This document shows positions 53,652 to 64,000 of a stretch of 64,000 bases of DNA, in pieces (positions within the stretch are counted from its first letter, which is position 1; every line of letters begins with the position of its first letter). Where the stretch lies: NCBI GenBank assembly GCA_947623455.1, contig OX392545.1, positions 23,671,501 to 23,735,500 of the forward strand, given 5' to 3'. The notes beneath the pieces are model-generated. The model made no database searches and was not told where the DNA came from. It saw only the letters and a list, made by a program, of their open reading frames with translations. Made by a program: the position numbers and the translations under genes. Source of the stretch: Mimachlamys varia. Lineage: Eukaryota > Mollusca > Bivalvia > Pectinida > Pectinidae.

Positions 53652-53885
53652 AATTGGGTGGTCGTGTGGTGCATTGGATAGCCTTTCAACAATGCGCCCG
53701 GGGTTCGATTCCCCGACCGAACGTGAAAAAAGGTTTGGGGTCACCTGCTCCACCACGTGGGTTTTCTCCGGTTACTCCGGTTTCCTCTTACAATGAGACC
53801 CTTCGCACGCTAACATCCGGGCCAACACAAGTGATTAATATAGGTTGGATAACTTGTTTCATAACTGTGGTAAGATAAATATTTT
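53652..53885 (+). mobile_element. tRNA-derived SINE (family S1), best copy
   Basis: GGTCGTGTGGTGCATTGGAT gives the A-box and GGGGTTCGATTCCCC the B-box. The body is GGTTTGGGGTCACCTGCTCC..GTTTTCTCCGG, and the tail is ATAACTGTGGTAAGATAAAT. The 73-residue open frame across it is not a gene. Confidence 0.78.
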
Positions 53886-54298
53886 TAACTAAATTAACAA
53901 TTTTAACTGTTTATAAGACGTTTAATTCTAAAATTAAATGAGACTTACCTGTAAGTTGAAATTTTCTTGGAATTCTGTCTTTACATCTGTTGGTACGAAG
54001 GGATCACATGAGATGCGTGCGCAGCTTCATTATTCATACTTCAAAGATTGAGTGAACACTTAGACTATGGATCACACAAAACCACCATAAAATATATAAA
54101 AACAAAGCTAGCATGATAATTCCTATCCAATTAGGGTGGGTAATAAAATTGACTTGGGTGGGCATGTGATCCCTTCGTACCAACAGATGTGAAGACAGAA
54201 TTCCAATCAAATTTCAACTTACAGGTAAGTCTCACAAACTAGTATCTGATGCACGATGATGTTCCACAACGGATATATGAGAAATCATCTGTATAACC

Positions 54299-55263
54299 TC
54301 ACGAGGGTTTTGGTAACTTGAAACCCACACTTCCTTTCACATTGTCTAGTGGTTTGTTATAAAACTTTGCGAATGTGGAGGAGGTTTTCCAACCGGCAGT
54401 ATTCAAAATTGTGGCAAGTGGTATATTTGCCCTCAATGCTGCCGAGGTTGATGCGGCTCTGGTACTGTGTGGTGTGAAAATGGTCATATCCACACCTGCC
54501 TTTTGTAGTGTCAACTTGACCCATCTGGAAATTGTAGCCTTGGTCACAGCCTTGTGAGGCTTCTGATAACTGATGAACAGATTGTTTGAACCCTCTCTCA
54601 GGGTATTTGTTCTTTGGATATAGTCATTAACTGTACGCACAACACACAATTTTTCGTTAGCCTGGAAATTTTCCAAAGTTATTTCCTTCTGGTGATAACC
54701 AGGTCGGGAGTGTTTTAACAAATCCCCGAACCGAATCCTCATACAACTTCCATCAAAAGTCAAATTTCTTATATGCAAAAGATGTAAAGTCTGTGCTCTT
54801 TGTCCGGTAAGCAAAGCTAAAAGAATCACTGTTTTAAAAGTTAAGTTTTTTAGTGATTCTACACACATTCCTTCCAAATGTTCCAACACAATTTGAGGAT
54901 CCCAGATAACATTGTTTTTGGGTAATGCTGGCCTCAGCTGAAAAACACCTCTGAGGAATCGTTTAATCATGGGATGATTACCAACTGGTTGTCCATTGAT
55001 TTGAACAAATGTTGATAGCGACGACCGGCAGTGTTTATTGCACTATATCGTAGTCCTTTGTGATATAGCCCAGTCAGAAAATTTATCTCATTTCCCAAAG
55101 TGGGTGTATAGGTATCAATGTTTCTTTCACTTGCATAGTGTACCCACTGAGTCGTGTAGACCTCATACTGACGGATTGTTCCTTTCCTCCATGATGAAAG
55201 CATGATGTCTTCAGCTTCTGTCGATAGTTGTAGCTCTTCGATGTATCTCCGGAAATGTGACAT
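54299..55263 (-). pseudogene. DIRS-like tyrosine recombinase, one frameshift
   Basis: 55263-54967 encodes the N-terminal SAM-like DNA-binding domain (LSSWRKGTIRQYEVYTTQWVHYA...INFLTGLYHKGLRYSAINTA), and 54970-54299 the catalytic domain. A one-base loss near 55029, right after NTA, links them. Catalytic residues are present: Arg in LTGQRAQTL, His and Arg in FTPHSTRAAS, Trp in AGWKTSS, and the Tyr nucleophile in KFYNKPL. The start overlaps the end of the RT/RNase H frame by about 180 bases in another frame, an overlap known in DIRS elements. It would catalyse integration of circular cDNA without target duplication. Confidence 0.85.
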
Positions 55264-57290
55264 GCCATCAGTCTGGAACTTGGAAGTTTGGACGGGTTCA
55301 TGTGTGGGTGGCTCAGTATCCCCCTGGGTAAAATGAAAACACAGTCAATCAAACAACGTGCTAATCTAGCAAACCAAGGTTGTGTTGACCAATATGGTGC
55401 AATAAGAATGGCCTCTGTTTTTTCCTCACAAATCTTTTGTAAAATTTTTCCTATCAGAGAGAAAGGGGGGAAAATATAAGCATATTGAGTCCATACCAAT
55501 GAAAATGAATCCACTGCATATGCAAATGGATCAGGTTTCCAGGAGATGTATTTTGGAAGCTGATTGTTCAGTCTGGAAGCAAATAAGTCAATGTCTGGAG
55601 TACCCCACATATCAGTTAGAATGGCAAATATTTTATTATCAAGCTGCCACTCTGTATTTTCATGTTCCAAACGACTTTCTGCATCCGCCTCAACATTCTC
55701 ACAGCCTGGTATGTGAGCTGCTGATAACCAGATCTTTCTAGGTATGCACCATGACCAAATCTCTTTGGCGAGCCTATTACACTGAGTGGTTTCCCCCCCC
55801 CCCCCCCATGTGTGTGATATATGCAATAGCCGTGGTATTGTCTAAATTTATTCTAATGTGTTTGTTTGAAACATTCTTACAGAAAGCTAGGAGAGTAAAC
55901 CATGCTGCTTTAAGTTCTAGAAAATTTATATGCTCCTGAGACTCTGTCAGGGACCAGTTTCCCCCTGCTTTTACTAATGCATGATCATTGTCGTTAGCTA
56001 ATGTACCACCCCAACCTCCTTTGGAGGCATCAGATGTTAGAGTTATTTCATGCGGTCCATGGGATATTACATTTTGTGAAATTTCAATATTTCTTATCCA
56101 CCATTGTAAATCTGACTTACTTTCCATTGACAAAGTCATAGATGCATCAAAATTCCCTTTGCTACATTTCAGTGCGTTTATTTTGTCAGATTCTAGTGAT
56201 CTGTAGTACAAAGAACCAAACTGTACTCCCGGAAAACTTGAAACTATCATACCGATGCACTGGGCAACTTCCTGAATTGTTGGTGCAGTTTTATACAGGA
56301 GACAAGAGCATGCGAGCTTGATTTTCTCTTTCTTTTTGTCAGAGAGTGATACTGTCATACTAATGGAATTGAGCATGAACCCCAGTATTCAATAATTTGT
56401 GTGGGTTCAAACACAGACTTGTCTGGGTGAACAACAAACCCAACTTGTTCTGACAAGCTAACTGTGTCCATTACATTTATCTTACAGTCATCTTTTGTGT
56501 CACCGATCAGGAGAGAATCATCAATATATGAGGTGTTTAAATGCCCTTTTTTCCTGAGTTCAGAAAAGAAAGGTTTTGTAATTTTTGTGAATACACGTGG
56601 AGCAGATGACAAACCATTAGGCAAGGCGGTGAACTGATAAGTCTGATTATCAAACTTAAATTTTAGAAATTTTTGTGCAGATTTCTTAACATGCACTGAA
56701 TAGTAAGCATCTTTCCAATCAATGGAGGCCATGTAACAATTTTTTGTCATCAAAGCTATGGCTGAGTTTAGAGTTTCCATTTTGAAATGTCTATAAACAA
56801 TCATTTCGTTTAAATTTTTCAAATTTAGAATTAATCTGCTGGAGCCATCTTTTTTAGGTCGAATGAATATGTTTGACAAATATCCTGAGTTGTCCAGACT
56901 AGTTGAACATTTCCGTAGGACACCTTTTTCAAGTAATTTTGAAATTTCAGACCTTATCTGTTCAGATTCCACATTGCTAAATGCATACTGTTGTGGATAA
57001 TGAGGCAGTGTCTGGATATCATAATCATTTCTAAATTCAATATCTACTCCTTTTATTGCTTCTAGTATTACAAAATCTGACGTCAATGTTTCCCATTGAT
57101 GTAGATGCTGTCTAAGTGAACCTGCTGAGAAATTTTTTACAGCTTTAGGCAATTTTTGTTCCATTTTTACTAGAAAAGTATTCCAATGATCAGCACTTAC
57201 CTGTATGTGGCTGCTGTTGGTGTGTTGGACCAGCATCTCAGGAGGATTTACTTCCTGTCCGGTCCCTTCTTCCCGTTTTTTGAGACCCAC
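55083..57290 (-). pseudogene. DIRS-like reverse transcriptase / RNase H ORF, two frameshifts
   Basis: 57290-56355 holds the RT: SGYLSNIFIRPKKDGSSRLI, then MASIDWKDAYYSV, then LPNGLSSAPRVFTK, then the catalytic TSYIDDSLLIGD. The frame breaks near 56380, where a G run appears one base short, and resumes at 56376-55777 with the connection and RNase H: TLTSDASKGGWGGTL (Asp), FLELKAAWFTL (Glu), INLDNTTAIAYI (Asp). A 14-base C run (about 55791-55807) shifts the frame again. 55826-55083 carries RLAKEIWSWCI and the DIRS-typical tail (DLFASRLNNQLPKYISWKPD, LIAPYWSTQPWFARL). Each break lies at or beside a homopolymer, so assembly error is as likely as decay. Confidence 0.85.
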
Positions 57291-58582
57291 TGTGGCTTTT
57301 TTCCCTGGTAACCACCTCGGTTATAACCACCTCTGTTATTGGGAAAGTTCATGAAGTTGTTGTACCCACCTCGGTGACCGGGCATATAAGGGCTATATCT
57401 CCCTGGGTATTTACCCTTGTTCATGTACCGAGATTGACCTTTACCACGGTAGGTACCATAGCTATAGCCACCGTAACTAACTTGAGAGGCCACTCTGTTT
57501 GTGTCATGAATGTCCTTCATTGCCTTCGGGAGATCATCCCCAAATAACATTGTTGTCACTGGATTGTGAGCCGAGCACAGAGAAACGTACTGATTATTTA
57601 AATCGGGTTTTATCAGTTCTCTCCTTCGTTGGCTGATTTCTTGTGTAGCGCTTGCAGTTAGTGTAAAACTATCGAGCGACAGCTTCAACATTTGATCAAT
57701 CGCTGAACGAGCGTCCATGTTTTTGTCCTTTTTTATCTCCATAAGGAGAGCGATCAGTCTAGCCAAGGGAGTTAACCCCTTTGCAATTCTCGTTTGTGCC
57801 TTCTGCACCCTGACGTCTCGACTCTTGTTTTCTGTCCCGATCTTTCTCCAGATTTCCGGGTTAACTTTTGGCGCTCGTAAATGCTCCATATTTATAGGTC
57901 TTGGATAACTTTCCAGTTTAGCCTTCAACTTTTCCTCTGGCATACGTTTTGTAAGCATATCTGTGAGGAGTTTAGCTAATGGGCCGTTGTTAAGTTCTGG
58001 CCCAGTGTTTTCGTCAGCGGAAAAATCCTGTACCAACTCCCGCATGAACTCAGGGAGATCTTCATCTTGATTAACGCCCTTGTGTGTGGAAACCTTAGGG
58101 TCTATGTCTTCTCCAGAGTCATTCAGGAGCTGATCAATTTGATCGCAAACATCTGTTGACTCGCATTCATCCTCTGTCTCCATGATGACCTCGTCATCAG
58201 CCCTGTATTGATTGTACTTGGCCATTCCCCTCATCTCCTGCATCATTTGCATGAAAATTTCGTGAAAATTCGACATCATCGTCGACATATTGTTCATTTC
58301 AAGTGAATCATTTTGGGCTGGTGTCTGACCCGACATGACGCTACAGGCTCCCGCTGGACCTGGCTGTGCAGCTGAAGTCGTCGCCATTTTGGTTTGTTCA
58401 GCGTCTTTCTTTGTCCCCTCGGGGTTCAGGTTTTTGGCACTTTGTCCCGCCTGGGCATTGGCCCGACTTTGGGATTTACTCTTGTCTTTCGACTTTCCTT
58501 TAGGCAAGGGCTCCATGTTACCGAGTATTTCGCCAACAAAATCAAACTCGTGAATTGTACCAGTGGCGGGCCTGGCGGCCAT
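57248..58582 (-). CDS. DIRS-like element gag-like ORF1
   Basis: 444 residues from ATG at 58582. The N-terminal third is Lys/Gln/Ala-rich and low complexity, the middle is acidic (VIMETEDECESTDVCDQIDQLLNDSGEDIDP) and then helical (LTDMLTKRMPEEKLKAKLESYPRPINMEHLRAPKVNPEIWRKI). The C-terminus is basic and Gly/Arg/Tyr-rich (GGYSYGTYRGKGQSRYMNKG, GGYNRGGY repeats), suited to RNA binding. There is no CCHC zinc knuckle. Function is inferred from position before the RT. It overlaps the RT frame by 43 bases in a different frame, so RT expression would need frameshifting or reinitiation. Confidence 0.7.
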   Translation of the reverse strand: MAARPATGTIHEFDFVGEILGNMEPLPKGKSKDKSKSQSRANAQAGQSAKNLNPEGTKKDAEQTKMATTSAAQPGPAGACSVMSGQTPAQNDSLEMNNMSTMMSNFHEIFMQMMQEMRGMAKYNQYRADDEVIMETEDECESTDVCDQIDQLLNDSGEDIDPKVSTHKGVNQDEDLPEFMRELVQDFSADENTGPELNNGPLAKLLTDMLTKRMPEEKLKAKLESYPRPINMEHLRAPKVNPEIWRKIGTENKSRDVRVQKAQTRIAKGLTPLARLIALLMEIKKDKNMDARSAIDQMLKLSLDSFTLTASATQEISQRRRELIKPDLNNQYVSLCSAHNPVTTMLFGDDLPKAMKDIHDTNRVASQVSYGGYSYGTYRGKGQSRYMNKGKYPGRYSPYMPGHRGGYNNFMNFPNNRGGYNRGGYQGKKPQWVSKNGKKGPDRK

Positions 58583-59014
58583 TGATCACAGACGACTGTC
58601 CAGCTTGACCACTCGTGGTCAATATTATCAAAACCCGAGTTTTTCACTTATTAAAGTGTAAATAAAACTCGCAAATGTATACTATAAACTCTAATAAATC
58701 ATACCATCACCACTATTAAGTGATATTACGATGGGAAAAGTATGAAAAAAGTATGGAAACGGTCACAGTAAAATTGTTTCTGCTGACCAGTTTAGAAGTA
58801 AACACGCTATGAATAATGAAGCTGCGCACGCATCTCATGTGGTCCCGCAGTACCAAACAGATGTGAATGACAGAATTGAATTCAACAAGGCTAACTTTCT
58901 CCAATGTCCATTTTCCTCTCTCAGAGTAGCACCCCCTTCCTGAGTTCCTCTTCACCGACAGCTCCATTTGTCTGACCCTCTCCTGGTTTTATGTAATACA
59001 GCTGAATATAAATC

Positions 59015-59420
59015 AGTCATAGAGAATACCGAAGCGTTAACAAAATCATAATCCGAACACAAAATCGATTAAACCAGGGGCAAAATATGAACAAAGGAAA
59101 GACCTACAATGTACATGGCGACCCTTGTAAAAGTACAAGAGAATAAGACCAGGCGTTCCGGAAGAACAAGCGTCTTCTGCTTCATCGACGACACTCGCCA
59201 TGTAAATCTTTGTCACATCTAAGTAAACATCAAGTTCTCAAAATGGAAACAGGGTATCATTTTCAATCACTGCAAGTAAACACACTAATGAGCATACTCA
59301 AAAACGTCCATCTTCATATCACTTAAAGATACAGAATATTTCTCAATGAGACAAAGATGGCGCCAATAAAACTTGCCCATAGTTCTGTTCAACCTGCTTC
59401 TCTCGAATCTTTGTGTAGTT
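59015..59420 (-). mobile_element. 5'-truncated second copy of the Penelope-like element
   Basis: The segment AGAGAATACCGAAGCGT...GTACAAGAGAATAAGACCAG...ATGAGCATACTCAAAAACGT...CTTCTCTCGAATCTTTGTGT matches 61297-61690 at high identity. Homology stops near 59420, well inside the RT frame, as expected of target-primed 5' truncation. Confidence 0.85.
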
Positions 59421-59970
59421 AGTGAATTTGTTGCGAATTGCATTTTTTACGGTAAACCGAAATACTTTAGTGACGACCACGAAGGTACATATGTAATCAA
59501 CATTTGTCTCGTTCAGAAAGATCAGTGTATTTTCATTACTAGCGAAGATTTAAAACCATTTACTCGTATTCGTTCCCAGTCTTTTTTACATAATTAATAT
59601 GGACGTGTTTACGGCTGGAAATCATACGTATATGTGATAAATTATAGATCTCGGGATCAGAAACATTGATCAGCTATCAAGTTCATCACTTCTCCCCTGG
59701 TATATTGGTAAAGATTTAATCATAAATATGATAATTACCAAGACATGATTTATTGATATAAACTCATGGCCGACTCGTTTTCGCTCCTCAGAGTATTCCG
59801 TGTTTCTGTTCCGACTATTGCCATTCTTTTTTATACTGTTCCGTCGGTTTATGTGTTTACCTCAGCTTTAGCAGCGTATGGAATAATATCATAAGAGATG
59901 TGCTAATAACGCTTTACAGGCAGTATTTTAACTTAAGTATTCTCCCTTTAAAAATTCATGAACGTACTAA
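59421..59970. other. Intergenic, nothing recognised
   Basis: No motif or repeat recognised. Confidence 0.35.
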
Positions 59971-59971
59971 C

Positions 59972-60328
59972 TTAAAGTCCCAATATACGTAACTTTCGGC
60001 AAAACCTGAAGAGAAAATCAAGCCTAATAACTTATTACATGTATAGATTTAGTAAAGATTAACTGAAATCAGCAATATTCAAGATGAATTTTTCCGCGGT
60101 TACCGGTACAGTATTGAACTGTCTTCTACCTTCGGCTTGTTGTTGAAGTTGGCCCCACCTGAAATATTTTCAGATCTTTGGATTTTTCTGTCAAGAGTTT
60201 CTTCTTAGTTACCGCACAGGTTAACTTCGTTTTAGACTTATTTTTGCATGGTTATCAACTGGATATTTTTCCAGGATTTTTCAGAATCATGAAAATTTTT
60301 ACTGAAGTTACGTATATTGGGCCTTTAA
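59972..60328. mobile_element. MITE family M2 copy
   Basis: TTAAAGTCCCAATATACGTA and TTACGTATATTGGGCCTTTAA as inverted ends; the interior CTTCGGCTTGTTGTTGAAGT is shared with other copies. Confidence 0.8.
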
Positions 60329-60589
60329 AGAGACCTGTTATATACTATACAAATATAGAATAATATCATGAGATATGTGCTAGTGAAGGTGTACTGACAA
60401 TATAATAACTTAGGTATTCTCCCTTTAAAAATTCATAAATGTACTACATGTAACTTAAAGACACCTGTTATATACATGTACCGATATAATATAATATATT
60501 CATCAAGACGGACAACATACAGCATTGATACTGTACCTGATCATGAATCCTTCTCGGGTTCTATACAATAACGTCCGTCTTTAAACAAT

Positions 60590-60845
60590 TCCTGTGATCG
60601 TTATTGCTTAAGAATTACTGGATGGATCTTTCTTAAATTTCATTTGCAGGTTTCCCTTGGTCCCCAGTTGTGCATTGCTCAGTTTTTAACTGATCTAAAA
60701 ATTAACATTGCCGACATGCGGCCATCTTGGATTTTATAGTAATACATTGTAGTTTGTGATCGCTATTTTTTAAGAAGTACCGGATTGATTTTCCTCAAAT
60801 GTCATATACAGGTTCCCCTTGGTCCACCCTTTTAGCTGAACAGAA
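60590..60845. repeat. Two ~150-bp direct copies (GATCGCTATT..AAGAATTACTGGATGGATCTTTCTTAAATTTCAT type)
   Basis: TGATCGTTATTGCTTAAGAATTACTGGATGGATC...GGTTTCCCTTGGTCC recurs as TGATCGCTATTTTTTAAGAAGTACCGGATTGATT...GGTTCCCCTTGGTCC. A diverged tandem pair, probably part of a dispersed element. Confidence 0.65.
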
Positions 60846-61123
60846 AAACAACATGGCTGGGATTAGTCCGAAGGGTTCTGACTCTCTGACTCGCTAAATA
60901 TTTTGACGACAGGCGGGGTGCGAGAGTCAGAACTCCTGCTTAGTTACAAAGTGGAAATTTTACAAACACGTGCACAGGTCACTGTTTAATCTGTGTTTTA
61001 TAATATAAAACATTTTTGATCACATGTAAATTAAATAGCAATTGGAAGAAAAGATATTTTTCTACTAACCTACACATTTAATCAAGTCACAGGAGGTCGT
61101 AAACTAACTGTTGCCACCTATTT

Positions 61124-61275
61124 CTAAAAAATAACCAGTTTCCTGACATCTGTTTGAAAATGGCCGCGCGTTGCGAGATCCCGCGAGAATTTCATTTGAC
61201 CTAAGGTATATTTGATCACGTGACGTGAGGCGGCGGCCATTTTCAAACAGATGTCAGGAAACTGGTTATTTTTTA
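61124..61275. repeat. Hairpin with ~47-bp perfect arms at the 3' end of the Penelope-like element
   Basis: TTTCTAAAAAATAACCAGTTTCCTGACATCTG...AAATGGCCGC pairs with GCGGCCATTTTCAAACAGATGTCAGGAAACTG...TTTTTTAGAAA, with a spacer of about 55 bases. Confidence 0.88.
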
Positions 61276-61593
61276 GAAATGGATGGCGAAATAAAATAAG
61301 AGAATACCGAAGCGTCAACATAATCATAATCCAAACTCAAAATCGAATAAACCAGGGACAAAATTTGAACAAAGGAAAGATTTACATGGAGACCCCTGCA
61401 AAAGTACAAGAGAATAAGACCAGGTGTTCCGGAAGAGTAAGCGTCTTCTGCTTCATCGACGACACCCGCCATGTAAATCTTTGTCACATCCAAGTAAACA
61501 TCAAGTTCTCAAAATGAGAACCGAGTATCATTGTCAATCACAACAAGTAAACACACTAATGAGCATACTCAAAAACGTCCTTCTTCATATCAC

Positions 61594-62685
61594 TTAAAGA
61601 TACAGAATATTTCTCAACGAGATAAAGATGGCGACCATAGTACTGATCAACCTGCATCTCTCGAATCCTTGTGTTGTTAGTTTGTTTGTCAGCAGTCGAC
61701 ATCGATCACGAAAATCCCGATATTTAGAGCACGCCCTGGAATACCGAATCAACTGCGACATGTAAACACCATAGGTTGGAGAAGCAGGGATGTTACTATC
61801 AAGAAATGGAAAGTTAACGATCGGAAAATTGAAATCATCACGTTTATCGTATAGCTTAGTAGTAAGCTGTCCATGTTGGTCGTAGTTTAAGTAGAGATCG
61901 AGGTAAGCAGCTGATGTAGAAGAGTCTGTTGTGTCCTTTATTTCAAGTTCAGAAGGGTATATACGATCGACGTGGTCAGCAAACTTCTTGTTGTTTATAG
62001 ACAACACATCGTCGATATATCTGAAAGTGACATTAAAAGATTTGGCAAGGTTTTTGTTACCTGTCCTGATAAGCTCCTCTTCAAATTCAGCCTCGTATGA
62101 AAACAAAAACAAGTCAGCTAAGAGTGGGGCACAGTTTGTTCCCATGGGAATGCCAACAGTCTGCTGGAAAATCTTTCCTCCGAACTCAACAAAAATGTTG
62201 TCGACCAGGAATTCAATCATCCGTACTACATCTTCTTCAGTATATTTCCTCTTAGCTTTTGTCGTGTTTTTGACAAAGTATGCTCCGAGATAGCTCACTA
62301 CCATATATTTGTATCGTCGTCCGCCTTTCTTAGAAAAGAAAGCTCTCATAACAAGAGATCGGAGACGTTCCTTCAATTTTTTATGAGGTATGGTAGTGTA
62401 CAGGGTGGAAAAATCAAATGTTTTGACCGAAAAGACGTTTTTTTAGGAGGGGGTGTTCAAGATTGATCAAAAGATCTTTCGAGTTTTTCAAAATCCACAT
62501 CCCATTAATTCCACTTCTGGAGTACACAGTGTCACAATACGACTGAAGCCCTGATTTTATGGTACTAAGAATTGTAGTAAGAAGTTTTGATAATGGCTTG
62601 GTCGAGCAATTAGCAAAGTTAGTTAGTGACCTCCTGTGACTTGAGTAAAGGCGTAGTTTAGTTGAAAAATATCTGTTCTTTCCAT
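61594..62685 (-). pseudogene. Penelope-like reverse transcriptase, frameshifted
   Basis: The main frame 62376-61594 (260 residues) holds RT palm motifs: VGIPMGTNCAPLLADLFLFS, then the catalytic FRYIDDVLSIN, then AAYLDLYLNYDQHGQLTTKLYDKRDDFNFPIVNFPFLDSNIP. Upstream, 62685-62445 continues in another frame (SLTNFANCSTKPLSKLLTTI...GINGMWILKNSKDLL). The junction is a run of seven A bases at about 62437-62444, where one base appears to be gained or lost; the next segment restores the RT fingers (FDFSTLYTTIP). No GIY-YIG endonuclease domain is seen after the RT before the stop, so this copy resembles endonuclease-deficient types or is C-terminally truncated. Assignment to Penelope-like elements is from recall of the motif set. 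Confidence 0.7.
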
Positions 62686-62869
62686 TGATACCTTATTTGC
62701 ATGTGATCGAAAACGTTGCATATTATAAAACTCAGCTTTAGCGGCGACCCGTGGACGGGTCGGTAAAATTTCCACTTTTTTACTAAGCAGGAATTCTGAC
62801 TCTCGCACCCGTCCGTCGTCAAAATATTTAGCGGGTCAGAGAGTCAGAACCCTTCGGACTAGGCTGGGA

Positions 62870-64000
62870 TCTCTCTTGTTTATCTCAAAACCAAACGATA
62901 TAAGTCGTGAATTTTGCTGGCAGTTATAAATTCGTTCAACTTCGTCGGAACTATTACCAGAAACGATTTGAAAATTAAAGATGCTATTGCAAATGACTTC
63001 GAAGAGGGAAGAAATCTTTTAATCTAAGGTTTGGAAATGTTGTTGAACAATAAATCCACATTTAACGACATCTCTATATCGGAACGTCACAATTATATGG
63101 CTCATAATCCTGGAACTGTCCTACTCAAAAAGACACCAAAGTTATCTCATTTGAGTAGTGTCACGGTACATAATATACACATTTTCGTAGTACACAATTT
63201 GAAATTATACAGAACTAGTTTAATTTTGCTTCCAATTCATAAATTAAAGTGGTTTTACGCACCTGACCCTTTTGCTTCTACATTAGTTTAAAAAATTTGG
63301 ATTTCCGCCTTTTGTCTCATAGCATCACTAAAGAGTCCTAGGAGGACGAAACAGCTGTATGATGCAGTTAAATTAATTTTTTCGACATACTGTATCAATT
63401 GCTAAGTAAAGTTGCAGCATATGTGTGTGCTACGTCAACTTTCTAAGCGTGTTCCACACGGATTAGCAATGATAATACAGGGCTTCGAAACCTTTACTAT
63501 TTAGATGCCTGGTATTGCAGAGACGATGATTGGACTCCAAAGAATTCAACAGAGATAAACTTGTTTTCCTTCATTCCGTCACAAATTGCCATGGTTCATC
63601 TCTACCTGTAGATAGACAGACAAAACACCAAATGGGTTCTATTCCGTTCGTTTGGAAAATATTGTTAAAATATGATTGATAAAGTTATCTTATGAACTAT
63701 TTAAGATATGTGCAATTACCAGAAAAACAATCCCGGAAAAAAATCATCAAATATTCAATCGGCAAGACAGAAAACATCAGACAAAAAGACTACTAAATAA
63801 GGATAATATTATAGGCGACTTCGTCCTCGGTCGATATTTTTTCTGCGGTTGATAAAACCATGTATCTACCTCATCAAAAGGCTATAATTGTATAATGTTG
63901 ACTACATATAATCATGCTACAAACTGTTCTACGTATTTGCTATGGAAAATACAGTACCATGTAATTCCATTGTAACAAATATGTTTCCTATTCACCAAAC
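62870..64000. other. Right end of window, nothing recognised
   Basis: AT-rich intergenic DNA. An 86-codon frame at 63031-63291 shows no family resemblance. Confidence 0.45.

Larger units (their letters stand above)
53941..58895 (-). mobile_element. DIRS-like tyrosine-recombinase retrotransposon
   Basis: A minus-strand element of about 5 kb with gag, reverse transcriptase, RNase H and tyrosine recombinase. Inverted ends: GAGATGCGTGCGCAGCTTCA (54007-54030) pairs with TGAAGCTGCGCACGCATCTC (58818-58837), continuing outward to ACATCTGTTGGTAC / GTACCAAACAGATGT. The left end also contains its own inverted pair (53941-54010 against 54165-54232, AGACTTACCTGTAAGTTG / CAACTTACAGGTAAGTCT), in the manner of the internal complementary region of DIRS elements. 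There is no integrase or LTR. Single-base breaks lie near 55029, in the C14 run at about 55791-55807, and near 56380. Confidence 0.85.
60868..62868 (-). mobile_element. Penelope-like retroelement with ~245-bp terminal inverted repeats
   Basis: Reading inward from both ends, AGTCCGAAGGGTTCTGACTC, CTAAATATTTTGACGAC, GTGCGAGAGTCAGAA, AAAGTGGAAATTTTAC and TCAAGTCACAGGAGGTC occur in the same order at 60868-61110 (+) and 62868-62620 (-). The RT frame lies between, on the minus strand. An inverted partial copy of the 5' region at the 3' end is a known arrangement of Penelope-like elements. Confidence 0.75.

Overview
This window is eukaryotic and almost certainly from a bivalve mollusc. It has GT-AG introns, AT-rich intergenic DNA, tRNA-derived SINEs, a DIRS-like tyrosine-recombinase retrotransposon, a Penelope-like reverse transcriptase, and two copies of a bivalve 'Pearl'-type element with core repeats of about 158 bp followed by an ACGG/ACAG microsatellite. 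No bacterial features are present. The species cannot be fixed from sequence alone.

Two host genes can be rebuilt exon by exon. IFT57 (intraflagellar transport protein 57, IFT-B complex) is on the minus strand. Its start codon is at 12844 and seven coding exons run down to 2997; the remaining exons lie beyond the left edge. TTC12 (TPR/armadillo-type cytoplasmic factor for axonemal dynein assembly) is on the plus strand and complete: 17 coding exons from 15234 to 37050, 736 codons plus stop. The two genes are head to head, and the IFT57 non-coding first exon and the TTC12 start are separated by only a few hundred bases, so two cilium genes probably share one promoter region.

Tandem repeats dominate the introns. 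There are arrays in IFT57 introns (4.2-4.5, 7.3-7.7, 8.7-9.3 kb) and in TTC12 introns (17.9-21.5, 26.4-26.8, 26.9-27.1, 28.3-30.0, 32.9-33.7 kb). Large arrays also lie downstream (68-bp unit with a 13-mer higher-order repeat at 37.7-40.06 kb; about 36-bp unit at 41.4-43.8 kb). The most unusual signal is that four repeats in TTC12 have a 45-47 bp period and contain or abut a splice junction. One array carries about 36 copies of the 3' splice site of exon 11 together with the first 21 bases of that exon.

The right-hand third (40-64 kb) is mobile-element territory: palindromic and inverted-repeat elements, a four-level nest of insertions (46.2-49.7 kb), a LINE 3' remnant (51.1-51.7 kb), a DIRS-like element on the minus strand (53.94-58.9 kb; gag, RT, RNase H and tyrosine recombinase with single-base frameshifts), and a Penelope-like element (60.87-62.87 kb) with a truncated sister copy at 59.0-59.4 kb. 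The left edge holds a frameshifted PIF/Harbinger-type (ISL2EU-like) transposase inside the IFT57 locus. At least five short inverted-repeat families recur across the window.
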